Shown here: in pieces, positions 1-13,160 of the stretch | Numbering within the stretch: position 1 is the stretch's first letter | Layout of the letters: every line of letters starts with the position of its first letter | Origin: Nymphaea colorata | Taxonomy: Eukaryota > Streptophyta > Magnoliopsida > Nymphaeales > Nymphaeaceae | Direction of reading: 5' to 3' | Assembly: GCF_008831285.2 (NCBI RefSeq) | Contig: NC_045140.1 | Location: 1,529,528-1,593,527, forward strand | Length of the DNA stretch: 64,000 nucleotides | Notes under the pieces: model-generated | The model's database searches: none | What the model saw: the letters and a program-made list of their open reading frames with translations, nothing else | What the model was told of the DNA's origin: nothing | Translations under genes and position numbers: made by a program

Positions 1-1058
1 CCTATTTCTAGGCAAGGACAGTTGAAAGGCCATTATTCCACAGTGTTGCTCAGGAAAGGAGTGACCATGGAATCAAAGAGTTGATCACGACCTACCACAT
101 GGTTAAGAAGAAAAGAAAAAGCAAAAATGGTTACTTGACATGATAGCAGTTTTTGGCATTAAATCTTTTACAGCTTATACCGTTGCAGGCACATTTATCA
201 TCATTTAAATTTGAGTTTGAATGGACCCATGTAAGAAATCCCATTTTCTTAGCCTCTTACGCATACATTGCTCAGTCATGTATATGATCATTCAAAAGAG
301 GAATCCATGTTAGCAATTCCATGTCCTCTAGATTTCCAAAAATATTGAAGGCTGATCCTATGACTAACATTATATTTGCCATTGAGCACAAACAGCTGCC
401 CTGTTGGCACCAACAGGTTACTTGAAGACACTGATACCTCTGGCTAGAGGAGAAAAGGGAACCTTGACAAATATACTTAAGATCAGAATAAGAGCAAAAT
501 CAAATTTATGGATGAAGAAGCAAAATATGCTACACAGACTTTGAGAAAAGGATACAGGAGCAACAAAAAAGATTCTGAAGAAACCAGCCAAGGAAAAGGA
601 GTTAGAAGGCTGTAATATAAAAAACACACACCAAAAATTAGAAAGTTCTTTCTGAGGAGTGAGGAAGAATAATGTTTCCAACATTCTTTTTCAGAGAGAA
701 AACCATGCTCCACATGTCCATTTAATCATGTTCTCCAGGTACTATGTTTCTCCACATATAGAATTTAGGAAATTAAGAGCAATACCTGGAGTGTGTCTAT
801 CCATGGTTCTGTTGTTAATACATGGTTCTGAACAGGCAATATCTAGTTAAGTGTTTATGCATTTCAAACTGGTCATGCCATGCACTCCTAATGGGTGCAG
901 CAAGTTACAGAAGGACTTCAGTTTTTGCCTTTTTGACAGAGTGCAATCATCTGTGTAACTTTAGCAGTAAATATAAAATAGACACAAGGAAAACACTAAC
1001 ATTTATCTCCATTCAGACATCATATTATAATGACTGAAAATAAAAGAACAAGAGATAC
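1..1058 (-). other. Probable intron of the DUF212 gene, running off the window
   Basis: The third exon ends with a donor at 1058. No segment in 1-1058 encodes the expected DUF212 C-terminus, so I read this stretch as intron. I see no other gene or element in it. Confidence 0.5.
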
Positions 1059-4000
1059 CTCAGCCTGACGACCAGCATGCAGCCTAACACCAAATGCATC
1101 ATGCATGACCTGTCAGCAAGTCAGCCATAAATCACTGAAAAATATGGGAAGGAAAAGCTAGTGTTTTACGTGGCATACCATATATTACAATGCATTACTA
1201 GTGTTTTATGTGGCATACCATATATTACAATGCATTACAATACATAAAGTAACTAAGAAGGAAAGCAATAAGATACAGTCCTCAAACTAGTTTCAGGGGC
1301 GTAACTATACCATATTTTGTGTAACTTTCGATACAACAGCCTTATGGTATGCTATGGTAGAATACAAGATGTAACTTGCGTTACTCCTTGAAAACATAAA
1401 GTGTAATTTTATTTTTTTCAGGCTCAGAGTTATATGAATTTCTTCAGGCTGAATATTAAGTTTGACATGAAAGCGTTCTTACATAAAGTGAAAAAAGGTA
1501 AAATTTAGGGCTGATTTCATGCGACAAAATTAAATATTTCACAGTTTTTCTTGCAAGATACTATGTCTACCCTTAAAAAATAAAAAATTTCAAATTCTGT
1601 GACCAATAAGTTGTTTAAAGTCTGCACGGAGTAAGTTATACATCATGAGAACTTATTTATTTTAATATCCATTTAAGTATTGAAGCAATTAAGCGCTGCG
1701 TTTTGAATGTTTCTAAGAACTCATGCATGTTATAGGCAACATATACTTGCTTTTTTCTTATGTCTATGCAATTCATATTTTTCCAAAGAAAGAAGTTTTT
1801 TCTATGTTTTCCTATTTTTTAAAACTTTTATGAATTTTTAATAATTGAATTAAATTTTTTTACCTCATGTTATGTATCTAACTTTGGACCCAGCTGATAC
1901 CAGTTACATTACACAGTTTACGACATTGGAAAAGATGGAAAACTGCATCATGTTTAGTTGGAGAAGGAAAGAAAGAGCACAAAGACATCAAGTATTTATT
2001 CTTTTCATAATTAACTAAATACACAAGAATACAAGATGCCAACTCTCACTATTAAAGTCTCATGAAGAATGCAACATAACCATAAAAAAATAATCATAGA
2101 ACGGTACTATACTTAAGTCTCATGAAAATGTAGATGCTATCTAAATTTTGCATGCCAGCATGTTTATGATCTGGTATTTTGATAATATATCCTTTTTAAT
2201 ACTTACATGACACTTTATTGTACTGCATAGGGATGATTCAGTCATTGTTCTTTTTCTTTTATCTTTTTACCATTTAGTACATAAAGAATATCAAAATTTT
2301 TCTCTCAGCAAGCCAGGTTAATAACTTATCATCAATGTCATGGGAGGCTTTATTGGTTAAGCTTTAATGGATAACATTGATTTATTACCCTAGTTCTTTA
2401 TTCTCAACCAGGTTACAGACGACATCAAGATACTCATGTTTAAAAACTTTTGAACACGTTGTAATGTGCAAAGGAATCATCAACAGATGTCAATAAATCT
2501 AAATTTAGTGGATTACACGAATTTATGATGCACTATTATTCATTCTCACACTAAAGCTCTACTAAACAGTCAATAGTGTATTTTCTGCACAAGCAGCCAA
2601 ATAAAGAGAACAAAGGCACATACGATGGATGCCATGACTGCTGCAACAGCAAATAATGACCCGCCAAATCCATCTTGAAGTCCAACAGAAACAGCAAGAG
2701 CAGTAACTGCAGCTGAATGTGCTGATGGCATGCCACCAGATGCAATAAGTTTCTTAGCATCAAAACGCCTTTCCCTGTACCTGCAGCTCTAAAATTAACT
2801 ATCATTTGTCAGAAGCTTTACATCTTCTGTAAATGGAACACAGAGTACCACAGGACTATAAACATCCAACTCAAGCAAAGACTTATCCTCGACAACTTTT
2901 TACCCATTAAATGTTTTATAGGATATCATGCCTCATTCTTAGGGGTAGTTGAAAGTGAGCAATATTGCTACATTTCTGGTTAAGGAAGCATACAGAATTT
3001 AGAATTACAGGATGTTTCTGACTGTAAACTCACCCTCGATGACATTTTTCCCATTCAATCTGTCATAAGCAAATTACTATTGCCCAAATTATTTTATTTA
3101 TTTGTTTATTTTTCCTTCTGCCTCATGCTTGCAAATGAAAAGTAACCATTCACCTGCACGAGTAGAAAAAGATCTCCGAGAAGAATTTCATAGCCCGAGA
3201 AAGAATGCCCCCTCGTGTCCTGAATTTAGAAGTGCAGAAAGGTTCAGAAAGGAGATGCAATATCCCTCTCAAACACATTGTCGAATCCCGCTTATTGGGA
3301 CATGAAGATACTTATGACCATAATTTCAACATCTTATGATTTGTGATTTTACTTGCATTAGGACCATAGTTTTTGACATAGGATTGGTATGTCTCCCTAT
3401 GGACCTTTTACTAGTTTTACACACACGCACATATATACAGAGGAGCTGAAATTCATTAAACAATTTTGAGCTCCGTCCAATCACAGACGCTCGAAGCATT
3501 GCATCCGGCAGCTTGCTGTGAGAGGCAGGAGGATTTCTCCATCTTAAATCCAGAGGAATATATAGATAGCCACAAAGATAGGCACGAAAAGGTAACAGAA
3601 AACATGGAAGTCCAATGTGTAGGACGGAATTTAGAATGATTTTTAAGATTGACAATCTTGGCTTTTTTAGCTTACAGAATCCAATCCAGACATAAGATTT
3701 TCACCTTTTTCTTATTCCCACTTTTTCCGGCCTACATCTATCGTTGCCGTGATAAACCGGCTCTAATTGGTAGCTGCATGACAGGGTCCTACGATCTCAG
3801 GATCTATCAACACTAACTTGCTGGCCTACCGAATAAGCATCTCAGACGCTAATGCAGTGCAATTTAATATAACAACGAAAGGAATGGTATTGCCATAAAA
3901 GCCATGCTTGGGAGACCAGTTAGGACAGAGATGGAAGTGGATCAGTCAACAAGAGTGCCTCTTGAATGTAGTTAAATGGTTCATCTCGAGTCCCATCACC

Positions 4001-4691
4001 ATTCATATCTCCCAATCTATGCTACCAAAGAGCCAAGAAGATGAACATGCGCTAGAAAATAAACCAGGCTATGTGACGCTGACAATTGAAAGTCTGTTTT
4101 GGCTTGAGAAATTAAACTAAATATTCAGGATTCCAAAACTAGTTTGAAGCACTCCAGATGTGCATCATTATACCGACTCCTATAGATATACCATAAAGAA
4201 AGCCGTACACGGTTTAAGTTCAATCATCATTAAGGTTTAAGTTCAATCATCATTAAGCATGCCAATTATCATTAAGGCGTACAACAAAATAAATAAATAC
4301 AACGTTGCTTTGACAACAACTTCATGTAGCAATATTAAGCATTCCCATGAATGTCCTGAATCCCGAAGATATACCAAACCGGCAAAGGCATTAACTGCCT
4401 TCTTACTTCCATGTTTTCATCTTTGTAGGGGTCCAAGTCCATATGGTAAAACAACAACTCACCAAGAAACTGATCTAGCGGAACACAAACATATGGTCAT
4501 GCCCTTAAGATCCCCAACAAAGCTAGGAACGCGTACCAAGAATACAAGAACTTGATCGTCTGTGCAACAGCGAAAGCGACAAAAGCCGAGACGAGCGGCA
4601 AGTTGCCCAGCGGAGAATGCAAGCTCCTCGCTGGCGCTCTCACTGCGGACGAGGAAGACGAAAAACCGGATGACTGGAGAATGCTTTCCAT
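1059..4691 (-). CDS. DUF212 family (acid phosphatase/vanadium-dependent haloperoxidase-related) membrane protein, 3' part outside window
   Basis: Three exons join in frame on the minus strand: 4691-4537, 2780-2624 and 1109-1059, giving residues 1-121. All junctions are GT-AG (donors GTACGC, GTATGT, GTATCT). Exon 1 starts at ATG 4691, with a Ser-rich head and the hydrophobic stretch LVSAFVAFAVAQTIKF. Exon 2 holds the family signature SGGMPSAHSA (residues 66-75) and a Gly/Ala-rich membrane segment; exon 3 holds GVRLHAGRQAE (111-121). These motifs are diagnostic of the plant/bacterial DUF212 family, related to PAP2-type phosphatases and haloperoxidases; the substrate is unknown. Known members usually read SSHSA, so the Ala at residue 72 is a small deviation. 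The remaining exon(s), about 40-60 residues, were not found in 1-1058 and probably lie beyond the left edge. Family assignment is strong; enzymatic activity is not shown. Confidence 0.86.
1158..1237. repeat. Two-copy 40-bp tandem duplication in a DUF212 intron
   Basis: The unit beginning CTAGTGTTTTA occurs at 1158-1197 and again at 1198-1237 with one substitution (C/T in the ACG/ATG position). The near identity indicates a recent local duplication. Confidence 0.9.
4211..4256. repeat. Perfect two-copy 23-bp tandem duplication
   Basis: A 23-bp unit starting GGTTTAAGTTCAATC is repeated exactly at 4211-4233 and 4234-4256, within intron 1 of the DUF212 gene. Confidence 0.92.
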
Positions 4692-6797
4692 GTTACCACG
4701 ACCACTTCGTCTATCGACTGCCCAGAGACGCTCCTCTCCTGTACCAACCTCAATCTAACAACTCCCTGCCCCTCTTTCTTCCTTCTTCTCAATCTGAAGG
4801 TGTCGCAAAGAGGAGAAGAAAACAGCAATGTTCCACGGTCGATCGTCAGCCGGTTTGCTCTTCATTGGGCGGTCAAAAGCAGAGAAATAGAAATGAAGGG
4901 GAGGGAGGTGCCTTGTCTTGGGAAGCAACTAAACTACCAGTCTAGCGGTTTTTCTCTCTAGGAGATGAATATCCCTTGCTTTGTCCCGCAATAGCGGAGA
5001 ATATGCCGCTACCACCTCCTGCATCCCTGTTCATTTTTTTATCAACTTCACTAATACGTGCCCCTGAAGAGTCGTCGCTGGAGTCCTACGATTTGACGAC
5101 GCTTCCTTCCATGGTCAAGAACGGCTATGGACATATTCCTTTGGCATATTGTGTGACACTCCGGCACGTTTTTCTCTCTTCCCTTCCAAGTATTGGTTCA
5201 TTTTCCCAAACAAGATAGCAATCATAAACTCGTCAAGTCAATAGAGATCGTATTTATAATTACATTTTTATTTTTAGTCTAATTTAATTAAATGTGAGGC
5301 CTAACCATGAAAATTTAGAAAGACAAACACAACCTAAAAAGAAAAAAAAAAGTTACTCCGTTGAAATTTGATCTGCCATTCAACTTGGTATTTTTACATT
5401 TCTCTCTTGCCACATGCTCACCTATAAAATTCAAGCCCTCAACAAAAATGAAAGAAAGAACAACTTTATAACCCACATCTTCCTCCTACAAGAGACACTC
5501 CCCCTTATATATCCGTCCAGATAGATCCATAGACAGCCTAACCAAATGAAAGAGACCAAGGTGCTATCTTGACATTCTGTTTTGTAAATTTTATGTTAAC
5601 AAACATGCAGAATGAAAAATGAAAAGAACAGAAAATAACAGAACTTGTACACTCAGATTTACTTTCATGTCAATTGTGTTTGGATTTCTCTCCTTTAAGA
5701 TCTACCTTTGATTGAGGTGGACATGTCATGTGGGCAGGTGCATGCTTTCTTAGTTTGGACTAAGATATATGGAACTGAGTTCAATGTAAGAGCTCAGTAC
5801 AACCAAGAAGAAGGTTGAAGGATAGACGACATAAAGGAGCATGTGTAAAGAGTGTCCAAATACTACAAACAGATAAGCTGTGTCAGTTCAACTTTGGAGT
5901 TATCTTCTAATTTGGAGAGATTCGAATTGGGATCTGATCACTTTCTTAAAAAAAAATGGCAGACTGTAGCTATAACCTGGCTAATGTTAGACAATTCAAG
6001 TCTACTGCATCAAAAACCTTCTCTTCGACCAAGAACTTCAGCTTGTGCAAAGGTAACACCGACAGGAGCCGAGTCGCCTCTGCTTCCATTCACTTGCCTA
6101 GACCTAGTTACCAAATTTCTGGTTAAGAAAGGTCCAGCTAAGTCCCATGTGCTGGTTCTTGTAAGTCATGTGGAGTAAACTGGTTCACACTCAGGTCTCG
6201 ACACAAGCAAACTGCAGCCTTCATGTTTTGCAAGCTCTTCTCCCCTTTTTGTTCATCATCATCATCTTTTAGCCTCCTCCGTAGGCTGAAATGAATGAAT
6301 TGAAGCATCTACTAGACTGCAGGTTCCCTACCTTAGCGGCACATGTGTCTCTTCTTCCTTGGACATTCCAGCCATTAGCACCTTAAGGTTCCAACATCTC
6401 CTCCAGCGTATCAGCGAGAAGAAGATATAATCCTTTAATATAGAATTGTTCTTTAGAGGGTGTTTGGAAATTTGTCTCAAAGATTGAGACAGATTCATGA
6501 AATACTGTGTTCTAATGTTTCATGAACTAACCCAATCATTCGGACAGATTTATAGAACATTGTCATAGTGTTCTGTTTTTAGTTTTCAGGTGAGTAGGAG
6601 GAATACTTCATTCTTCTGCTGAAGTCCCCACATCACCTTCTATTGTCAACCTACTCATTTTAAGAGCGGCTCTATCTTGCTACTATAGTTCTTTTACTTT
6701 CTTTAGTTGGCACAACCCCTACGGTTCATTGACCACAAAATAAAACAATTTTCCTTTGCACACATTTGTCCACCCTATTTGTGTGTGTGTGTCTCTT

Positions 6798-6840
<43 letters not shown>

Positions 6841-7571
6841 CAACGAATGGAACTTTCTAATTAATCGAAATAGTTGACAACAGTTATTTGTATTGAAGCC
6901 AATTGAGATTGATGTTGGTTAAAAGCTCAACCACGTACTTGTTTTGAGGATTTATTTATTTTCTATTGCTTTTAGTTGCTTCATCACAAGTTGAACCATG
7001 GTTAGATCACTCATGTGTCTTGAACTAATACCACTCCCATTTTTTATCGTTGCTTCTTTTATTCATTTGTAAAGTTGACATGAATAAATTCAGGGGAACA
7101 ATCTCTCAGCAGGTTGCGTTCCGGATCCATGCTGTTAATATGAATCTCATAATTTCTGTTTAGGTATTTGATAATTACGAATTAAAGATGTACATTTTTT
7201 TTATCTTTGTTATCACTATTTCAGCCACTGAAGCAGCTACTAGACCAACCATTTCTTCGATTTATATAAACATATGCTTCATCCGGTAAATGCCCAACTC
7301 ATGTTAGGGACTTTTGTTACTAGGTCCCAGGGCAGTCACTTCACGGGCAGAAAAAAAAGAAGAAGAAAACTGAAAGAGAAAAAAGATTTTGAGAAAAAAC
7401 TCCAAGCATGATAAACAATTGGCTACCATATTCAAGTGCACTCTTCTGAATTATAGGATCCAACATGGCTCACTAAGCTTATATACACAGGATCAAGTCC
7501 AATTAAGCTGTACTTAGTACGGTGAAAATACAGTAGAGTATATGCATGCCCTAGCTTGTTCGGTCCAAGAT
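4692..7571. other. Intergenic: DUF212 5' flank and promoter, then AT-rich spacer
   Basis: About 4692-4950 is the 5' flank, probably UTR and promoter, of the minus-strand DUF212 gene; no core promoter element could be assigned with certainty. From about 4950 to 7571 the open frames are short and lack protein-like composition or recognisable motifs. A GT/CT/TA microsatellite sits at 6779-6840. I see no gene. Confidence 0.5.
6779..6840. repeat. Compound microsatellite (GT)n(CT)n(TA)n
   Basis: Consecutive runs of GT, CT and TA dinucleotides, visible directly; the TA part is about 13 units. Confidence 0.95.
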
Positions 7572-8034
7572 TAGGGATGTTGTGAATCAGATTCAGATAT
7601 GATATCCGGCCGTATGAAAAAAATTAACATCTAATTAAGAAATCGGGTCATACTCGAATTTAAGAAATGACTTCTGATTATATTTATATTTGGATTCAGT
7701 TTTAAATAAGTGTCCAGTTGGATTTAAATCAAATTCGAATTTGGATTCGATTTTGAATAAATATCATCTATCCAGTGTCCATACATTTTGGAAGCCGGTC
7801 TCTAACATGTCATCATGAGGCAGGGGTTCGGATGTACATTTAGAAGTCAGTTTGGATTCAGATGTGAGACAGAAGTTGGATTCAAATCCAATTCATATCA
7901 TAAATTTGAAAAATGGATTTACTTAATATGATATAAACTTTCTTTCATCGGTATTTGAGTATCAATCCGAAGATATGAACATCTGATAGCTTAATATAGT
8001 AAAGGGACACAACTGGATCTTTGAACATCCCTAT
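7572..8034. mobile_element. Non-autonomous hAT-like element (MITE), 463 bp
   Basis: The element begins TAGGGATGTT and ends AACATCCCTA, a 10-bp perfect terminal inverted repeat. It is flanked by 8-bp direct repeats TCCAAGAT (7564-7571) and TCCAAGAG (8035-8042), a target duplication with one mismatch. An 8-bp duplication with a TAGGG-type terminus is typical of the hAT superfamily. The interior is AT-rich, with repeated GGATTCRGAT-like words and no coding potential. It lies about 180 bp downstream of the GT47 stop codon, so it may overlap that gene's 3' UTR. Confidence 0.8.
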
Positions 8035-8210
8035 CCAAGAGCTCCTCTGGTTTTTCTCTTCATCAGTAGAATGAAAAGAAAGTCCAAACAAAATCTCTTA
8101 TCATTCAAAAGAAAGAAACATCCAATTTATTGGACGATAACTAAGCGACCCTAGTGATCGATCGAAGGTGTGATGTAAATGTCGACGATGATACTGAGGG
8201 CAAGACAAAA

Positions 8211-10541
8211 CTATACACCTGAACCTGTGTCTTCCTTGTGCAAAGAAATGTGAGGGCGCTGGTTGAGTCTTCTTAGCCATATAGAGTGAACTACCATGTG
8301 GAAGACATCATATCTCCTAGGAGGTCGATTAATAACAAAATGTCTCTGCACTAACTTCACTCTCCTCTGCATGGTCAGGTACCTGTTATATGAGATGCCC
8401 ATCAGAATCTTCTTCAAGTTTCCGATCTCTGAAACTGGTAACTTGACTGAGAATGAACTCCAATCGAGCACGTCGCTGAAGGGAAGCACGTAGTGCTTAG
8501 AGATGACCACGGGGACACACTCTGTGTAGATTGCTTCCACGATCCGTGGGCTCGCAACCTCATAACCAGATGGGCAGAGGCAGAACCTGCTTTTTCTCAT
8601 AAGATCATAGTAAGAGAGGTTCTTGGGGAGGTACTCATAGACAAGGACCTCGGGGTCCTTGTCCTTCCAGTGTTCCAACAGGATCCGGCGGATGGAGCCA
8701 TGCACACCTCCGGCAAAGAAAGCGAGAGTTGGCCGCTCGGATGGCGGCGGACCTCCAAGTGTTCCGGAGATTTCACCACTCTGGAGGTTGATCTCCGGCA
8801 ATGTGGCATCTTTCGCCGGCTTGAATCCTTCCGAGGTGTTAGCATTGCATAGAACTCGAATTGAATTGTTGTACAGAAGAGGCGTTGCTTGTGACGTGAG
8901 GGGGCCCTGAGTTTAATTAACAACATTCTACGGAATTAACTTGAAACGCATCTCAGGATTAATAGTGTAACGAAAGTTGAAATTCAAATGCTTTCGTTAG
9001 TTCGACGACGATGAGAAACAGGGGACGTACAGGAAAAAACAAAAGAAATTTGCCATAGTGAAGCAAGGGAAGAGCAGAGAGTAGAATAGGGCTGTTTCTT
9101 CCTCACCCAGTCATGGCAAGAGAGCATGAAATGGTCTTTGCCCAGGTTTCTCTCCCAGTAACCATGTTTCCGGGAGATCACGTTGATATAATCAGCAACG
9201 ACCAACTTCAACGAGCTGACATTATACGTCAATGGAACGTAAATGTGATGGACCATTTGATAGACGCTGAAGGGAAGAAAGAATGCATGAGCCTCTTCAG
9301 GATCGTTTGTTCTAAATGAATTTCCGTTGTCCATCCAATCGATGAACAGACCTTCTGAAGAATACATGCCCTTGCAGGGACCAATGTGTACTAATGACGG
9401 TTCACCTTCTTCGTAGACATAAATCTTGAATGTCTTCTCCATCTCAATGTAGCTTCTGCAAATAAGAAAAACAAACTTTATATTTATTTTGTGGAAAAGG
9501 ATAACCTGATCAAAACAGTATACAGAGAAGATCTATATTGTACAAGGGACAAGTTTTGAGTATGCCGAACATTTGTAAGTTTCCTGGCAATCAGAAATAC
9601 GTGCCTGTGAAATGCAAATGGGTTCCAATAGATTCTTCCTTTGGGAGTATAGTCTCCATCTCTAATGGATGTCTGGTTCCGATGGAGAGCCACCTCCCTA
9701 ATGGCAGTTCTCGCCTTCGCTAATGCTGCCTCAAGTTTCTCCAAGTTGCTAGCTTTTCGTCTCTTCTTGGCGCTTTGCATACTAGCGGCCTCTGCAGCCT
9801 GAAATAAAACCCAAAGGAGAAGTGTACTGGTATGAATTTCTCACAAGAAAGCAGAAACCGAGCCTTCTCTTGATGCTGTATCAGTACAAATTCTTTAGAA
9901 GTATGCTCAACTATTTTGTTTAAACTTTAAACCACCATTCTTACTGCCAAATATTCAACATTCTCAGCCAGAACCAAGGTGAATGGGCAAGGTTTGAATG
10001 GATGCATGATAAGAAGAGGAGATATAAGATCTTAACAACAATAATATATGCATGATGCATGCAATCAATGTAAGCAACCGTCTTGATATATCAGCAACAT
10101 AAATATTGCATGACAATGATTAGAAGTTAACAGTCACGAGTCATGACCATGAACTGAGAATAACATCAAGATACTTCATCAAAATCAGCATAAATTAAGG
10201 AAGGAGATTTAGGGTTGTCTCACCGTTTCTGAATTAGAAGTGATCACGTTGGTGAGAGGCTGGGGTGAAGAAGCCTTCATGGAAGAATGAAATAGATGGA
10301 CCTCGGTTGTAGACTGATCATGATCTCTTCTACGCATACTCGAAGATGGAGGTGAGGAATATGAATGATAGGAAGAAGAAAAAGACGACGACGAAGCAGG
10401 CGGTGGTGGTGGTGGAGATTCAGATGAGAGTACTGAAGCTAACCGAGAATCGAAGGACTGAAGCATGGATACAACAGCAACTACAGTCAACAAAGGAACC
10501 AAAAATGCAAGAAAAGAGAAAGAGTACCAGAAGCCTGCCAT
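8211..10541 (-). CDS. Exostosin-family glycosyltransferase (GT47), Golgi type II membrane protein
   Basis: Four exons (10541-10224, 9798-9605, 9455-9107, 8906-8211) give a 518-residue protein, normal for plant GT47 members of the At3g07620/At5g03795-like group. Residues 3-26 are a hydrophobic signal anchor (GFWYSFSFLAFLVPLLTVV). A Pro/Ser-rich stem follows, then a charged, coiled-coil-prone segment (about 112-140) and the exostosin domain (about 175-490). Family motifs visible are EMEKTFKIYVYEEGE at the domain start, DHFMLSCHDW closing exon 3, LCNANTSEGF, SRFCLCPSG (393-401) and SPRIVEAIY (406-414). Such enzymes add sugars to cell-wall or glycoprotein glycans in the Golgi; donor and acceptor cannot be read here. 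Intron 2 appears to use a GC donor (AG/GCACGT), because the only nearby GT donor leads into a stop codon. ATG 10541 was chosen because it directly precedes the anchor. Confidence 0.93.
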
Positions 10542-12661
10542 CTCTCTCTCTTGATCCGTGTTCAGTTTTCCTCTTCTTGGTGTTCCTCTCGTTTTTCCCT
10601 TATGGATGTTCAAACAAGCATGGAAGGAAGGAGGGTAGCAGGAAAAATAATATGGCGGTATTGAATATTCACACTGACAAGGACCCGCCAAATTCAGAGT
10701 CCATGCGCAGTTGCAGAAACGTTTCAGACTTAAGGAGCAAAACAAGGAAAAACTACTACATCATGATGAATTTTTATTCATGATATCAAGAAGTGGGATT
10801 GATTGAAGAAATGGCGGCGTTGATATTGCGAAAACTAGTAAAGCTTTAATTTCTCTTCATTATTGCCTAATTAATTTCCTCTATATTAGGGAAAAAGCAG
10901 ATGATCAGTGGGGCGGTAGGAAATCATGAGCAATTATGTTATCTGCCAAAGCAGCTCCTACGTAAAACAAATTGGGGAGGTGCTCGTCTTGTGTGCAAGT
11001 GGAAGTGTTCTTACGCAGTGCTGCAGATCTTTCTCTACAGTTTCTTGAGTTTGTGGCAGCCGCTCATTACAGAGTTTCTGTAATAAGTTCTCCGTGTACT
11101 ACATAATACAAGTACCGAAAATATGCACAAATTTTGAACTTGTTTGCAACATTTCGATAAGTAGAAATTCGAAAATGCATGCCAACTTGGAAAAAAAGTC
11201 GATTTATTTCAAACATTGCATTTGAAACTTAAAAGTGAAATTGGCAGATCATATGATATCCTCCACCTGCAAAAAACAGTACTCATCTCTTGCAATCCCT
11301 TCAATCTGAAGGCTGGCCCTACACTTGCGGGAAAATGAATTGATGGAGTTAAAGGTGGATTGGCCAGTTTGGTGGGAAATTAGCTCTTTCACTTGCTTGA
11401 AAAGGAACGATACCTATGGTATTCATGCATGGCCGCGAAGAGGATGATACTCCTCATCGAAGCTTGACCAATGTATGAAGATGAAAGTGCGACTGTTGCT
11501 AGATATGTAACATCATGGTGTCAATGTAGTGATACTGATTGTATCAATATGGGATTGTGTAAACGCGTGGAAAGGAAGACCATGATGATACGATAGTATA
11601 TCAACTTTCAAGCATGGTCTCTGTGCGTGTATATATAATGCAATAATTTTCACATCATACTTTTAGTTCGATTTTCTTGCTAAATATTATGGTTCAAATT
11701 GCATATGCGAGAAGTGAAACGATGACTTGTTCATTTGGCTTTCATTCTTACGTATTGAAATGCTGTGATTCAAAACTTGCTAAATAGGATACATGCATGG
11801 ATCACATCTATTAAACTGTTTTGATCATTTAATTGGATGATTTTAAGGTTAGAAATATGGGACTTCAATAAAAACTTGGGTCTCTCTCTCTCTCTCTTTT
11901 TCCTAAAAATTGGGAATGATTTAACTCATTTCCTACATTCATCCCAAGTCAAGAAGAACACTTCAGGGCCAAAGCCAAAAACGCTATACTAGAATTGATG
12001 TTAGCAGTTCAGACAGATTTTTTTTTAAGTGATTCAATCACATCTTTTACTAAAGGCAAATTAAAAATGAAAATATAAAGCCTTAATTTGTGCCAGATTG
12101 GACCCATTTTGAGCGAACAATTACAATTTCTAACCCAGATAACTAATTTGCTTACTAGTTTATTCCTAACATTGTTCACATAAACCTAATTGCTCGCAAG
12201 TGACAACAAACACAGGAAAATAGAAACACACTTTACAAACATCATAAGAAAACTATGCCTCTGCGGTACCTTCTTCCACTGTGACTTTGAGTGTCAATGA
12301 TCATCCGATTTTGCATTCTTGGCCACTTAATTCCCAAGTAAGATTGCTGGCAGCGTCTTCCTGGTCTGCTTAATTACAAACACTGTATACAAATCATGTA
12401 CTCAATAAAAAATTTTGAGTGGCCTGAAGGGCACTCTGAGGCCATAAGAAACCACAGCCATGTTGCGAAGCTAATATATATTAATCGAAGCTGGTTATGT
12501 GCACACTCATGTGCGCAAAAAAATTGTGTACAAAGGTGTGCAATGACCAAAATACTCCCATTATTTGTTCTGTATAAACCTTTCAACAGTAATGTAGTAA
12601 GATTATTATTATTATTATTATTATTTTCTCATCTGAAAGTATAGATTCACGATCTTATGAT
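10542..12661. other. Intergenic: GT47 promoter side and spacer
   Basis: The first few hundred bases are the GT47 5' flank. An in-frame open stretch continues upstream to 10745 but is not protein-like. The rest is AT-rich, with a (TC)9 run near 11880 and an (ATT)n run at 12601-12626. I see no gene or RNA. Confidence 0.5.
12601..12626. repeat. (ATT)n microsatellite
   Basis: About seven ATT trinucleotides in a row, read directly. Confidence 0.9.
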
Positions 12662-12931
12662 TAGGATGTCAATGTATCAGATACAGTCCAATATAAAATT
12701 TGACTCTCCATCCAAGTAGCTGGATCTGGTAAAAAAGAAAAAAAAACATTCACATCCTCAGGATTTTCTCTTGCCAAATCTAACGGATTCCCATTTTTTA
12801 TACGTAAATTCATCTCCGATCTGGATACAGAAAACTTTGGATATGGTTATCTATGATCAACTTTAAGTCCAAGCGATATCCGATTAGTCAGATATCCATA
12901 GTTGATTCAGGTCCAATTGTTGATGTCCTTA
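12662..12931. mobile_element. Non-autonomous hAT-like element (MITE), 270 bp
   Basis: The left end reads TAGGATGTCAA and the right end TTGATGTCCTTA, giving imperfect inverted repeats. Flanking 8-mers CTTATGAT (12654-12661) and CTTAATAT (12932-12939) match at 6 of 8 positions, as expected of an aged hAT target duplication. The interior is rich in GGATCTGGAT/ATATCCGAT-type words, like the element at 7572-8034. Confidence 0.6.
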
Positions 12932-12965
12932 CTTAATATTGCCCACGTTGAAGCTTATGTGGGTG

Positions 12966-13160
12966 CAGGGGTAGAGCTATAAATTTCTAGTTAAGGGGCA
13001 CTAGTAATATATTTTAAATTTTTGAGGGACATCAACATGTAGATGTACAAAAGAAAAATTGTTCTGAGGTGTCAATATAAAGATAAGTATTTTTTATATC
13101 ATTTGAAAATGTTGGAGTCTAGCAAATCTAAGGGAGTTAAAAGGGTTTTTTCACATGAAT
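12966..13160 (+). repeat. Degenerate CAGGGGCGGAGCC-type repeat, copy A
   Basis: It starts CAGGGGTAGAGC and continues TTAAGGGGCACTAGTAATAT, closely resembling the segment at 13680 onward. No clear right terminus or target duplication is visible, so the end coordinate is approximate. Confidence 0.35.

Noticed and set aside
4562..4945. 127-codon frame on the plus strand
   Set aside because: It is the antisense shadow of DUF212 exon 1 and its leader, with no protein-like features.
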